Of a stretch of DNA of 6,299 nucleotides, positions 1 through 6,299 are shown piece by piece; position 1 is the first letter of the stretch; each line of letters opens with the position of its first letter. The position numbers and the translations under genes were made by a program. Below the pieces are notes generated by a model. It was not told where the DNA came from and searched no databases. It saw only the letters and a list, made by a program, of their open reading frames with translations. Source of the stretch: an uncultured bacterium (GTDB lineage: Bacteria > Planctomycetota > UBA1135 > UBA2386). The stretch is from positions 1-6,299 of the forward strand of contig CALKYL010000136.1 in assembly GCA_938003515.1 (NCBI GenBank). The letters run 5' to 3'.

Positions 1-71
1 TCGAGCGCCGCCGGGCCGCGGCCGCGGCGCCGGCCACGATCCGCCTGCGGCCGGCCGCCGGCCCCCGCTGA
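1..71 (+). CDS. C-terminal end of an upstream gene (partial, unidentified)
   Basis: An open frame enters from the left edge and ends at TGA 69-71. The visible 22 residues are Arg/Ala/Pro-rich and finish with ATIRLRPAAGPR. Every codon in this frame ends in G or C, as in the genes downstream, but the segment is so GC-rich that the other frames look similar, so the frame is not proven. About 95 non-coding bases then separate it from the next start. Genes just upstream of fliA in many flagellated bacteria are flhA, flhF and flhG, so one of these is a reasonable guess from position alone; nothing in the 22 residues identifies it. Confidence 0.4.
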   Translation, partial: ERRRAAAAAPATIRLRPAAGPR

Positions 72-119
72 CCGACACGGGAAGTCCCCATCGGGGCGTC
101 ACTTCGGACCCGGCCCGAC

Positions 120-148
120 TCAACTCCGGAGCCGCGGCGAGCCGATGA
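120..148 (+). promoter_or_regulatory. Candidate sigma-28 (FliA-type) promoter
   Basis: GCCGATGA at 141-148 matches seven of eight bases of the sigma-28 -10 consensus GCCGATAA. A weak -35-like TCAACTCC lies at 120-127, matching TAAAGTTT at only some positions, with 13 bases between the elements against the usual 11. It sits 18 bases before the ATG at 167, in the only sizeable gap ahead of the fliA unit. GCCGAT is easy to meet by chance at this GC content, so this is a suggestion. If real, the sigma factor would drive its own operon. Confidence 0.3.
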
Positions 149-166
149 GACCGAACGGCAGGTTTC
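147..166 (+). promoter_or_regulatory. Small hairpin abutting a start codon
   Basis: GAGACC at 147-152 can pair with GGTTTC at 161-166 (six pairs, one G-U) around an eight-base loop, ending exactly at the ATG at 167. The arm contains the AGG that would serve as the ribosome binding site for the 167-430 gene, so folding could mask it. The stem is short and may be coincidental. Confidence 0.2.
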
Positions 167-430
167 ATGAAGTCGGGCACCGGCAGCCAACACCTGACGC
201 GGCTCGCGGCCGCCTACCTGACGAGCCTCGTGTTCGGGGTCGCATTCCTCGTCGCGACCCTCGCGGGGGTCGACGGGCTGACCGCGCTGTTCCGCAGCGT
301 CGTCGCCGCGGGCCTCGCGCTCGTCGCCGCGCACGTCCTGGCGCCGCCGGTCGTCGGCGTCGTGCTCGACGCGCTCGCCCGCGACGAGGCGCGGCGGCGC
401 GCCGAGCTCGCCAAGGAGGAGGACGAGTGA
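167..430 (+). CDS. Small two-helix membrane protein, unknown function
   Basis: This 87-residue protein is not recognised. Two hydrophobic stretches at about residues 13-35 and 42-66, joined by a short turn containing GVDGL, predict a helical hairpin in the inner membrane. The C-terminal 20 residues are highly charged (DEARRRAELAKEEDE) and probably cytoplasmic, which would put both ends in the cytoplasm. The ATG at 167 has only a weak AGG 4-6 bases upstream. The end of the gene carries the strong AAGGAGGA ribosome site for the sigma factor and its TGA overlaps that gene's GTG, so translation of the two is probably coupled. Its position ahead of fliA suggests a flagellar or envelope accessory role, perhaps membrane tethering, but no motif shows this. 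Confidence 0.8.
   Translation: MKSGTGSQHLTRLAAAYLTSLVFGVAFLVATLAGVDGLTALFRSVVAAGLALVAAHVLAPPVVGVVLDALARDEARRRAELAKEEDE
413..429 (+). promoter_or_regulatory. Strong ribosome binding site setting the sigma factor start
   Basis: AAGGAGGA at 413-420 lies six to seven bases before the GTG at 427. It is by far the best Shine-Dalgarno match near the sigma gene and argues for GTG 427 over the in-frame GTG at 445 or an upstream ATG at 145. Because GTG 427-429 overlaps the TGA at 428-430, the site also supports translational coupling with the preceding gene. Confidence 0.8.
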
Positions 431-1155
431 GGGGCGCGGTCAAGGTGCAGCGCTCCACCGCCGAGCGCGACCGGCTCGTCGAGCAGTACCTGCCGCTCGT
501 TCGCTACGTCGTCGCGCGCCTGCCGGTGACGATGCCCGCCTCGCTCGACCGCGACGACTTCTACTCGGTCGGCGTCATCGGCCTGATGCACGCCGCGTCG
601 ACGTTCGATCCCAGCCGCGGCGCCTCGTTCAAGACGTTCGCCTACACGGCGATCCGCGGCGCGATCCTCGACGAGGTGCGAAAGCACGACCCGGTGCCGC
701 GTTCGCGCCGCGACCGGCTGCGCAAGATGGAGCGCAAGAACGCCGAGCTGTGGGCGGAGCTCGACCGCGAGCCGACGCCCGAAGAGCTCGCCGCGGCGCT
801 CGGCTGCACCGAAGAGGACCTCGACGACGACCTCCGGGCCCTGCACACCGCCCGCGTCCTGTCGCTCGACGAGACCTACGGCGGCGAGGACGGCGGCACG
901 CTCGCGGGCCGCGTGCCGGATCCGGACGGCGAGGCCCCCGAGGCGCGCGTGCTCGACCGCGAACAGCTCGACCGCCTGACCCGCGCGATCGCCGAGTTGC
1001 CCGACGCCGACCGCAACGTCGTCGTGCTCTACTACCACGAGCAGCTCTACCTGAAGGAGATCGGCAAGGTCCTCGGCGTGACCGAGTCGCGCGTCAGCCA
1101 GATCCTGACCCGCGCGACCGAGCGGCTGCGCCTCAAGCTCAAGGAGCAGGAGTGA
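427..1155 (+). CDS. fliA: RNA polymerase sigma factor, FliA (sigma-28) family
   Basis: At 242 residues this matches the usual length of FliA. Region 2 covers about residues 15-95 and holds the core-binding SVGVIGLMHA segment, then FKTFAYTAIRGAILDEVRK and DPVPRSRR, the hallmark region 2.3-2.4 and linker of FliA/WhiG-type sigmas. Region 3 (about 95-150) includes the helix REPTPEELAAALGCTEEDL. Region 4 (about 185-240) ends in a helix-turn-helix, LKEIGKVLGVTESRVSQI, which reads the -35 element. Family members direct core RNA polymerase to late flagellar, motility and chemotaxis promoters. The GTG start overlaps the previous stop and has an excellent ribosome site. No recognisable FlgM anti-sigma gene lies in the window. 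WhiG or another group-3 sigma is possible, but the FliA assignment is well supported. Confidence 0.95.
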   Translation: MRGAVKVQRSTAERDRLVEQYLPLVRYVVARLPVTMPASLDRDDFYSVGVIGLMHAASTFDPSRGASFKTFAYTAIRGAILDEVRKHDPVPRSRRDRLRKMERKNAELWAELDREPTPEELAAALGCTEEDLDDDLRALHTARVLSLDETYGGEDGGTLAGRVPDPDGEAPEARVLDREQLDRLTRAIAELPDADRNVVVLYYHEQLYLKEIGKVLGVTESRVSQILTRATERLRLKLKEQE

Positions 1156-1158
1156 GCC

Positions 1159-1404
1159 ATGGAAGGCATCCGCCATCTCGGCGCCGTCCCCGCCCCCCCC
1201 GGGGTGCAAGAACGCAACGCCGGCGGCAACCGGCAGCAGGCCGACGCGTTCCGGAAGGCCCTCGAGCAGCACGGCCAGCCCCAGGGCGACGGCGCGCCCG
1301 ACCGGCCGCCGCCCGAGCCGGCGGTGCGAAGGGCGCTTCAGCTCCGGGCCGACGCCGGCCGAAAGCACGACGGGGACGCGATGCACGTCGACGTGATCGC
1401 GTGA
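1159..1404 (+). CDS. 81-residue unknown protein in the fliA unit
   Basis: The ATG at 1159 follows the fliA stop by three bases and has AGGAG at 1148-1152, six bases upstream, inside the end of fliA. The protein is hydrophilic and low in complexity: a short N-terminus, a likely helix with QQADAFRKALEQH at about residues 25-38, a Pro/Gly-rich middle, a second basic helix around PAVRRALQLRADAG, and an ending in HVDVIA. There is no signal peptide or membrane segment, so it is probably cytoplasmic. I do not recognise the family. Its place directly after fliA invites comparison with anti-sigma factor FlgM, but the typical FlgM C-terminal pattern is not seen. A run of eight C at 1193-1200, followed by GGGG, is a possible slippage site near the N-terminus. 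Confidence 0.7.
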   Translation: MEGIRHLGAVPAPPGVQERNAGGNRQQADAFRKALEQHGQPQGDGAPDRPPPEPAVRRALQLRADAGRKHDGDAMHVDVIA

Positions 1405-1417
1405 CCCCGGAGACCAC

Positions 1418-1657
1418 GTGAACGACCGGAGCGACCAGAGGCAGGTGCTGCGCAGGGACCGGGTCCGCATCGTCGGCCAGGCCGCGATGCTCGACTGCGG
1501 CCCGACCGAGGACGGCCGCGCCGGCCAGCCGCTGGCGATCGTGCCGCTGCTCGACGGCGACCGCGTCGCCGGCTTCGAGGTGCGCTGCGGCTGCGGCGCC
1601 AGCGCCGTCGTCGAGTGCGTCTACGAGCAACCCCCGCCTGCAGCCGAACCCCGATGA
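1418..1657 (+). CDS. 79-residue four-cysteine unknown protein
   Basis: A GTG start at 1418 has GGAG at 1409-1412, five bases upstream, and lies 13 bases after the previous stop. The product has four cysteines: C27 in MLDCGP, C57 and C59 in VRCGCGASAV, and C66 in VVECVYE. The spacing C-x29-C-x-C-x6-C could form a small zinc or iron-sulfur site. Alternating hydrophobic segments (LAIVPLLDG, VAGFEVRC, SAVVECVYE) suggest a small beta-sheet domain resembling a zinc ribbon. There is no signal peptide, so a cytoplasmic location with reduced cysteines fits metal binding. The Pro-rich tail PPPAAEPR overlaps the optional ATG of the next gene. I cannot assign a family. Co-location with fliA suggests a flagellar or regulatory role, by inference only. 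Confidence 0.75.
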   Translation: MNDRSDQRQVLRRDRVRIVGQAAMLDCGPTEDGRAGQPLAIVPLLDGDRVAGFEVRCGCGASAVVECVYEQPPPAAEPR

Positions 1658-1665
1658 GGCCCCCC

Positions 1666-2175
1666 ATGAAGCGCCTTTCCCCGATCCTGCTGTGCGCGTT
1701 CGCGCTGGCCGGGTGCCAGACCGCGGGCGACCTGATCTACGAGCCCGAGGTCACCGATCCGCTCGACGGCTACCGCGGCAGCCTCGCGCAGGCCGGCATC
1801 AACACCGAGATGGACTACGGCCCGAAGCAGGACCTGTTGCTCAGCAAGTACAAGTCGCTGCTCGAGGAGCACGCCGACCTGCAGAAGGAGCGCGACGACC
1901 TGCGCGCCGAGAACCAGAACCTGCAGGCGCAGCTGACCGGCGAGAAGACGTCGCTGCAGAAGGAGAAGGCGCTGCGAGCGCAGGCCGAGGCGGAGACCGA
2001 GCTGCTGCGGCAGCGCCGCCGCGACCTCGAGGCGCGCATCCTGAGCCTGTCGATCGAGAAGGCCAAGCTCGAGCAGTCGCAGCTGGTCGGCAAGATCGAG
2101 GAGCTGCGCGCGTCGCTCGACGCGATCGAGGCCAACCCCGCGGAGGCGGCCGCGACGCCGCCGCGCCAGCGATGA
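1666..2175 (+). CDS. Coiled-coil lipoprotein
   Basis: A 169-residue lipoprotein precursor. From ATG 1666 the N-terminus MKRLSPILLCAFALAGC is a classic lipoprotein signal with lipobox L-A-G-C, giving a lipid-modified Cys17. ATG 1666 is chosen because GATGAGG at 1653-1659 sits six bases upstream; an in-frame ATG at 1654, overlapping the previous TGA, would add only MRPP. After a short segment of about 30 residues (ligand or packing region unknown), residues 54-155 form a long charged heptad-like coiled coil rich in Lys, Glu, Gln and Leu, about 15 nm if fully extended, and the tail is Ala/Pro-rich. Such proteins usually act as membrane-anchored spacers or scaffolds in the periplasm. The gene overlaps the next lipoprotein gene by ATGA, which suggests a joint function. 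Confidence 0.88.
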   Translation: MKRLSPILLCAFALAGCQTAGDLIYEPEVTDPLDGYRGSLAQAGINTEMDYGPKQDLLLSKYKSLLEEHADLQKERDDLRAENQNLQAQLTGEKTSLQKEKALRAQAEAETELLRQRRRDLEARILSLSIEKAKLEQSQLVGKIEELRASLDAIEANPAEAAATPPRQR

Positions 2176-2801
2176 ACCCGCGCGTGTTCGCTCTCGCCGC
2201 GCTCGCGGCGCTCGCCGCCGGCTGCAACCTGGCGCGTCCGCTCCGGCCGAAGGCGATCGACTGCTACCTCGCCGAGCCCGAGGACCTCGCGAGCGTGCGG
2301 CGCATCATGGTGCTGCCGTTCCGCGCGGAGGCGGGCGTGCAGGTCGACCGGGAGCAGGTGCGCGACGCGTTCGTCGCCGAGCTGCAGAAGCTGCGCCGCT
2401 TCGAGGTGGTGCCGCTGTCGACCGAGGCCCGCGAGGACCAGGAGCTCGACGCGTCGTTCGCCCGCGGACGCCTGTCGACCGAGGCGTTGGTGCGGCTGTG
2501 CGAGCGCTACTCGCTGGACGGGGTGTTCGTCGGCGCCGTCACGTCGTGGCGTCCGTACAGCCCGCCGCACCTCGGGCTGCGCACCCAGCTGGTGTCGGTG
2601 CACTCGGGCGCGGTCGTGTGGGCGGTCGACGCGATCTACGACAGCGCCGAGCGCAGCACGATCAGCGACCTGCGCCACTACGACCGGCACACGCAGCGCG
2701 ACGACGGCAACCTGCACGGCTGGGAGCTGACGCTGTTGTCGCCGACGAAGTTCACGCACTTCGTCGCGCACCGCTGCGTCGGGACCTGGGTCGAGGGCTA
2801 G
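2172..2801 (+). CDS. Lipoprotein with CsgG/LpoB/TolB-N-like domain
   Basis: A 209-residue lipoprotein. The signal MNPRVFALAALAALAAGC places the lipidated cysteine at residue 18; the -3 residue is Ala rather than Leu, a tolerated but less typical lipobox. Residues 42-82 read as a beta strand, VRRIMVLPF, then a helix (REQVRDAFVAELQKL) and a strand (FEVVPLS). Residues 113-129 hold YSLDGVFVGAVTSWRPY, followed by LRTQLVSVHSGAVVWAVDA. This order (strand with PF, helix, 'R-F-E-V-V', then 'D-x-V-x-x-G-x-V-T-x-x-x-P-Y' and 'S-G-x-x-x-W') is typical of the envelope lipoprotein group that includes CsgG, LpoB, PelC and the FlgT middle domain. I infer an envelope assembly role, possibly at the flagellar motor given the fliA unit. 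It overlaps the upstream lipoprotein gene by 4 nt and is the last gene before a strong hairpin. Confidence 0.85.
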   Translation: MNPRVFALAALAALAAGCNLARPLRPKAIDCYLAEPEDLASVRRIMVLPFRAEAGVQVDREQVRDAFVAELQKLRRFEVVPLSTEAREDQELDASFARGRLSTEALVRLCERYSLDGVFVGAVTSWRPYSPPHLGLRTQLVSVHSGAVVWAVDAIYDSAERSTISDLRHYDRHTQRDDGNLHGWELTLLSPTKFTHFVAHRCVGTWVEG

Positions 2802-2832
2802 AGAAGGTCCAGCACCCGGCCTCAGAGACCCT

Positions 2833-2872
2833 CGAACGGCCCGGCGGCGCGCATGCGTCGTCGGGCCGTTCG
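2833..2872 (+). terminator. 18-bp hairpin, probable terminator of the fliA unit
   Basis: CGAACGGCCCG at 2833-2843 is the exact reverse complement of CGGGCCGTTCG at 2862-2872. The inner bases 2844-2850 and 2855-2861 also pair, with two G-U pairs, giving 18 consecutive pairs closed by a GCAT loop at 2851-2854. It begins 31 bases after the TAG at 2799-2801. There is no T-run afterwards, so it would be a non-canonical intrinsic terminator, or an mRNA end protected by a stem. It lies between two + strand genes that are 550 bases apart. Confidence 0.75.
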
Positions 2873-2889
2873 CGTCGGGGGGAGCTGTC

Positions 2890-3225
2890 CGTGTCGGGAG
2901 AAGCCTCGACCTGACGGGCGCTGCGCGTTCGATCGTCAGGCGGCGATGGTCATCGGTCCAGCCACCGACCGCGTCGGTAGCGTCGTCCAGCGGATCGAGC
3001 ACGACGCGCGCGCCGGCGACGGGCCGCGCATCCGAATCGACGACCTCGACCGGCACGCTGCCCCACGGCGACAGCCGGAACGTCCGGTCGACCTCGGCGG
3101 CGTCGGTGCAGTGCACGCGTGGACTCGCCAGGTCGTTCGGCCTGCGATCGCCGGCGGCGACGACCGCTGCCTTCGGCAAGCGCGTCCGGACCCCGTCGAT
3201 CGCCGGCGCACGCGACCGCGATCCC
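2890..3225 (-). pseudogene. Remnant of a carboxypeptidase-regulatory-like domain protein
   Basis: On the minus strand, in the frame with codon starts at positions congruent to 2 modulo 3, the stretch from about 3225 down to 2890 reads like real protein. Recognisable pieces are TDAAEVDRTFRLSPWG, VPVEVVDSDARPVAGARVVL and GGWTDDHRRLTIERAAP, the pattern of Ig-fold 'V-x-D-x-x-x-x-P-V-A-G-A-x-V' domains (CarboxypepD_reg-like) common in large secreted planctomycete proteins. I counted about 86% G/C at third codon positions over 2941-3180. In the sample 3001-3060, first positions were about 90% and second positions about 50% G/C, which favours coding in this frame. There is no credible start, the frame runs on without a stop into the terminator hairpin and across neighbouring genes, and the fold is incomplete. 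A decayed gene fragment fits best; the limits are approximate. Confidence 0.4.
2910..2940. repeat. 7-bp inverted repeat in the spacer
   Basis: CCTGACG at 2910-2916 is the reverse complement of CGTCAGG at 2934-2940, with 17 bases between. It could be a weak hairpin ending transcription from the minus strand or an operator for a dimeric protein. The TGA at 2934-2936 on the minus strand closes a different, non-coding-looking frame. Repeats of this size are expected occasionally by chance. Confidence 0.25.
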
Positions 3226-3265
3226 CCACCCGGCCCCTGCCGTGAGGCCGCCCGACGACGCAGCT

Positions 3266-3293
3266 CCCCGGCCCCACCACCCGGCCCCACCGG
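3266..3293. repeat. 13-bp tandem repeat with G-quadruplex potential on the minus strand
   Basis: CCGGCCCCACC occurs at 3268-3278 and again at 3281-3291, a 13-base period with two diverged bases per unit. Together with the preceding CCCC it produces four C-tracts at 3266-3269, 3272-3275, 3280-3282 and 3285-3288, separated by loops of 2, 4 and 2 bases. The minus strand therefore carries a canonical four-tract G-quadruplex motif. More C-tracts follow at 3304-3309, 3328-3333, 3337-3340 and 3344-3349, up to the start of the next gene. Confidence 0.6.
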
Positions 3294-3316
3294 TCGCACG
3301 CCACCCCCCGAGCCCG

Positions 3317-3322
3317 TATCCT
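3317..3322 (+). promoter_or_regulatory. Possible -10 element for the membrane TPR gene
   Basis: TATCCT at 3317-3322 (preceded by G) matches four of six bases of the TATAAT -10 consensus and is the only AT-leaning patch in the C-rich leader before the GTG at 3352. No good -35 element is visible 17 bases upstream. Transcription would start near 3329, giving a leader of about 23 bases without a Shine-Dalgarno sequence. Confidence 0.25.
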
Positions 3323-3351
3323 GCTCGCCCCCCGCACCCCGAGCCCCCCGC

Positions 3352-4081
3352 GTGTATTCGATCCTGCTGTCGGTGTCCCTGTCCCTGCTGCTGGGCTTCA
3401 GCGGCGTGTTCGTCGACTGGTGGCACTGGGGCTGGGGCATCGTCTTCACGGTGCTGCTGTTCGTCGTGATCTGGATCCTGATCGCGCGGCGCCTCGCGGC
3501 GCGGCTCCAGCCGGCGCTGATGCAGGTCCAGCAGCAGATGCAGCAGGGCCGCACCGAGCTCGCCATGCAGACCCTCGAGGACATGCTGCCGCTCGGCAAG
3601 TGGGTGCCGCTGCTCGAGGGCCAGCTGCGCGCGCAGATGGGCATGCTCGCCTGGTACTCCGGCAAGAAGGAGCGCGGGCTCGAGCTGCTGCAGGGCGCGA
3701 GCCTGCGCAACGCCGACGCGCGGCTCCTGCTCGCCGCGATCCGCTACAAGGAAGACGAGGTCGACGACGCGCTGTCGATCCTGCAGATCGCGACGAAGTT
3801 CAGCAAGAAGCACGCGCTGCTGCACAACACCTACGCGTGGATGCTGCACAAGCAGGACCGATCCGACGAGGCGCAGGCGGTGCTCGCGAAGTTCCTCAAG
3901 AAGAACCCGAGCAACGCGCCGAGCAAGGACAACATGCTGCGGCTGCAGAACCGCACGCGCATGAACATGCAGGTGTTCGACATGCAGTGGTACGCGCTCG
4001 GACTCGAGAAGCCGCCGCAGGCGATGGGCCAGATGCGGCGCGCCCCGAAGGGCTTCCGCGAGCCGCCCAAGCGCAGGAAGG

Positions 4082-4089
<8 letters not shown>
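3352..4089 (+). CDS. Two-helix membrane protein with TPR-like repeats
   Basis: A 245-residue protein. GTG 3352 is chosen because the clear membrane segments begin at once and the sequence before it is low-complexity Pro/Arg; no Shine-Dalgarno precedes it. Residues 3-21 (SILLSVSLSLLLGFSGVFV) and 28-46 form two transmembrane helices joined by the aromatic turn DWWHWGW. Residues 46-66 are an amphipathic, Gln/Met-rich connector. Residues 66-188 hold about three to four TPR-like helix pairs, the clearest being AWYSGKKERGLELLQGA, AIRYKEDEVDDALSILQIA and AWMLHKQDRSDEAQAVLAKF. The C-terminal tail is basic (PPKRRKGG). The topology suggests a short periplasmic loopless hairpin with the TPR domain in the cytoplasm as a protein-binding platform. 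It overlaps the downstream oxidoreductase by 8 nt, so the two are probably translated together. The partner is unknown. Confidence 0.85.
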
Positions 4090-5532
<1,443 letters not shown>

Positions 5533-5545
<13 letters not shown>

Positions 5546-5571
5546 CCGGTGGCGCTACAGTCTTGCGCGTG
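5533..5571 (+). promoter_or_regulatory. Candidate promoter giving a leaderless mRNA
   Basis: TACAGT at 5556-5561 resembles a -10 box (four of six bases of TATAAT), and GTGGCG at 5533-5538 is a three-of-six -35 match at 17-base spacing. A start site seven to eight bases after the -10 falls on or next to the GTG at 5569, so the HEAT-repeat mRNA could begin with its start codon. This would explain the absence of a Shine-Dalgarno sequence. Confidence 0.35.
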
Positions 5572-6299
5572 CACGGGATCGAGACGAAGCGCGCGACCGT
5601 GGCGCTGGCGCTGCTGACGACGTTGTCGGCCGGGCCTTCGCTGCTCGCGCAGTCCTCCACCAACCTCGGCGTCGAGCTGCGCGCGAAGGAGATCGAGCGG
5701 CGGCTCGCGGCGATCGACCAGGTCGCTGCCGCCGGGGACGCGAGCGGCGCGAAGCTCTTGCAGCCGTTCCTGCGCGACAAGGACTGGGAGATCCAGGAGC
5801 GCATCGCCCAGGCGCTCGGCCTGCTCGGTGACGCGTCGTCGCTGACCAAGCTCGTCGACCTCGCCGTCGACGGCGACGTCGTGCGCGTGCGGCGTGCCGC
5901 GGCGTTCGCCGTCGGCAGGATCGACGCCGCCGAGGGCGCGGAGCGCATCCACAAGAAGGCGAAGGGCAAGCGGGAGGTCCAGGCGCTCGAGGCGCTCGCG
6001 CTCGTGCTCCGCGGCCGGGCGCCGTTCGAGGACATCGACGAGATCGAGAAGCTCCTGACCGACGAAGACGCCGCGCTGCGCGAGGCCGCGGCGCTGGCGT
6101 GGCTCGAGGGCGCGCCGGACCGCGCGGTCGCGCTGTTCGCCCTGATCCACTCGCCGCACATCGTCGTGCGCTGCCGCGCGCTCGACGCGGTCGCCGAGGC
6201 GCCGCGTCCGGCCGACCTCGAACCCCTGGCGCGGGCGTTCGGCGGCGAGGGACAGAACGAGGTCGTCGCGCGCCGCATCGTGCGCGCGCTCGCGGCGGC
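5569..6299 (+). CDS. Secreted HEAT-repeat protein (partial, C-terminus beyond the window)
   Basis: From GTG 5569 an open frame runs to the window edge for 243 full codons with no stop. An N-terminal signal peptide spans residues 1-27 (positive start, hydrophobic VALALLTTLSAGPSLLA), with probable cleavage before Q28, so the protein is exported. A short helical lead (about 35-65) is followed by paired helices of HEAT type. The clearest are WEIQERIAQALGLLGD then LTKLVDLAVDG (73-102), VVRVRRAAAFAVGRID (104-119), DAALREAAALAWLEGA (167-182) and HIVVRCRALDAVAEAP (197-212). HEAT arrays are curved binding scaffolds; no catalytic motif is seen so far. An in-frame TTG at 5563 is an alternative start. 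It lies 23 bases after the oxidoreductase stop, apparently with its own promoter. Partner and role are unknown. Confidence 0.85.
   Translation, partial: MHGIETKRATVALALLTTLSAGPSLLAQSSTNLGVELRAKEIERRLAAIDQVAAAGDASGAKLLQPFLRDKDWEIQERIAQALGLLGDASSLTKLVDLAVDGDVVRVRRAAAFAVGRIDAAEGAERIHKKAKGKREVQALEALALVLRGRAPFEDIDEIEKLLTDEDAALREAAALAWLEGAPDRAVALFALIHSPHIVVRCRALDAVAEAPRPADLEPLARAFGGEGQNEVVARRIVRALAA

Noticed and set aside
80..98. Small CCCC/GGGG hairpin after the first partial gene, considered as a terminator.
   Set aside because: Only four pairs with no T-run; too weak to call.
145..426. An ATG at 145 in frame with the sigma factor would extend it by about 94 residues.
   Set aside because: The extension is almost pure Arg/Ala/Pro, runs through the two-helix membrane protein in another frame, and GTG 427 has a far better ribosome site and gives the normal FliA length.
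2498..3245. Overlapping + strand open frames through the end of the second lipoprotein and the spacer.
   Set aside because: They read as Arg/Gly/Ala-rich noise, cross the terminator hairpin and have no ribosome sites.
3106..3351. Upstream ATG extending the TPR membrane protein by about 82 residues.
   Set aside because: The added sequence is Pro/Ser/Arg low complexity overlapping the C-tract array; the membrane helix begins directly after GTG 3352.
1815..3710. A minus-strand open frame of over 600 codons.
   Set aside because: Most of it mirrors well-supported + strand genes; stop codons are rare at this GC content. Only the 2890-3225 part looks protein-like and is reported separately as a remnant.

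Overview
The window is very GC-rich (roughly 70%), densely packed and coded almost entirely on the + strand, with strong G/C preference at third codon positions and frequent GTG starts. A flagellar-type sigma factor, Gly-Ala-Gly-Cys-style lipoproteins, a HEAT-repeat secreted protein and a remnant of a carboxypeptidase-regulatory-like domain together suggest a flagellated, diderm, high-GC environmental bacterium. A high-GC planctomycete is my best guess and a myxobacterium-like lineage the main alternative. This is inference; no rRNA or other phylogenetic marker is present.

Region 1 (1-2801) reads as one transcription unit. It holds the tail of an unidentified upstream gene, then a small two-helix membrane protein (167-430), a FliA/sigma-28 family sigma factor (427-1155), an 81-residue unknown (1159-1404), a 79-residue four-cysteine unknown (1418-1657), a coiled-coil lipoprotein (1666-2175) and a second lipoprotein with a CsgG/LpoB-like look (2172-2801). 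Gaps are 13 nt or less, and two junctions are 4-nt GTGA or ATGA overlaps. A sigma-28-like -10 element precedes the first gene, and an 18-bp hairpin just after the last gene probably ends the unit. The likely theme is late flagellar gene control plus envelope parts that may serve the motor.

Region 2 (2802-3351) is a gene-poor spacer of about 550 bases. It contains the hairpin, a second small inverted repeat, a minus-strand stretch that still reads like a carboxypeptidase-regulatory-like (Ig-fold) domain but lacks credible ends, and a C-tract-rich segment able to form a G-quadruplex on the minus strand directly ahead of the next gene.

Region 3 (3352-5545) is a two-gene unit: a two-helix membrane protein with TPR-like helices, overlapping by 8 nt an unusually long Old Yellow Enzyme (OYE)-family flavin oxidoreductase. 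The oxidoreductase has a barrel insertion and a three-cysteine version of the iron-sulfur motif. Region 4 (5569-6299) is the start of a secreted HEAT-repeat protein that runs off the window and appears to begin at or near its own transcription start. I saw no RNA genes, insertion sequences, CRISPR arrays or phage genes. The most unusual items are the two small unknown proteins and the lipoprotein pair tied to fliA, the degenerate minus-strand domain, and the modified OYE.
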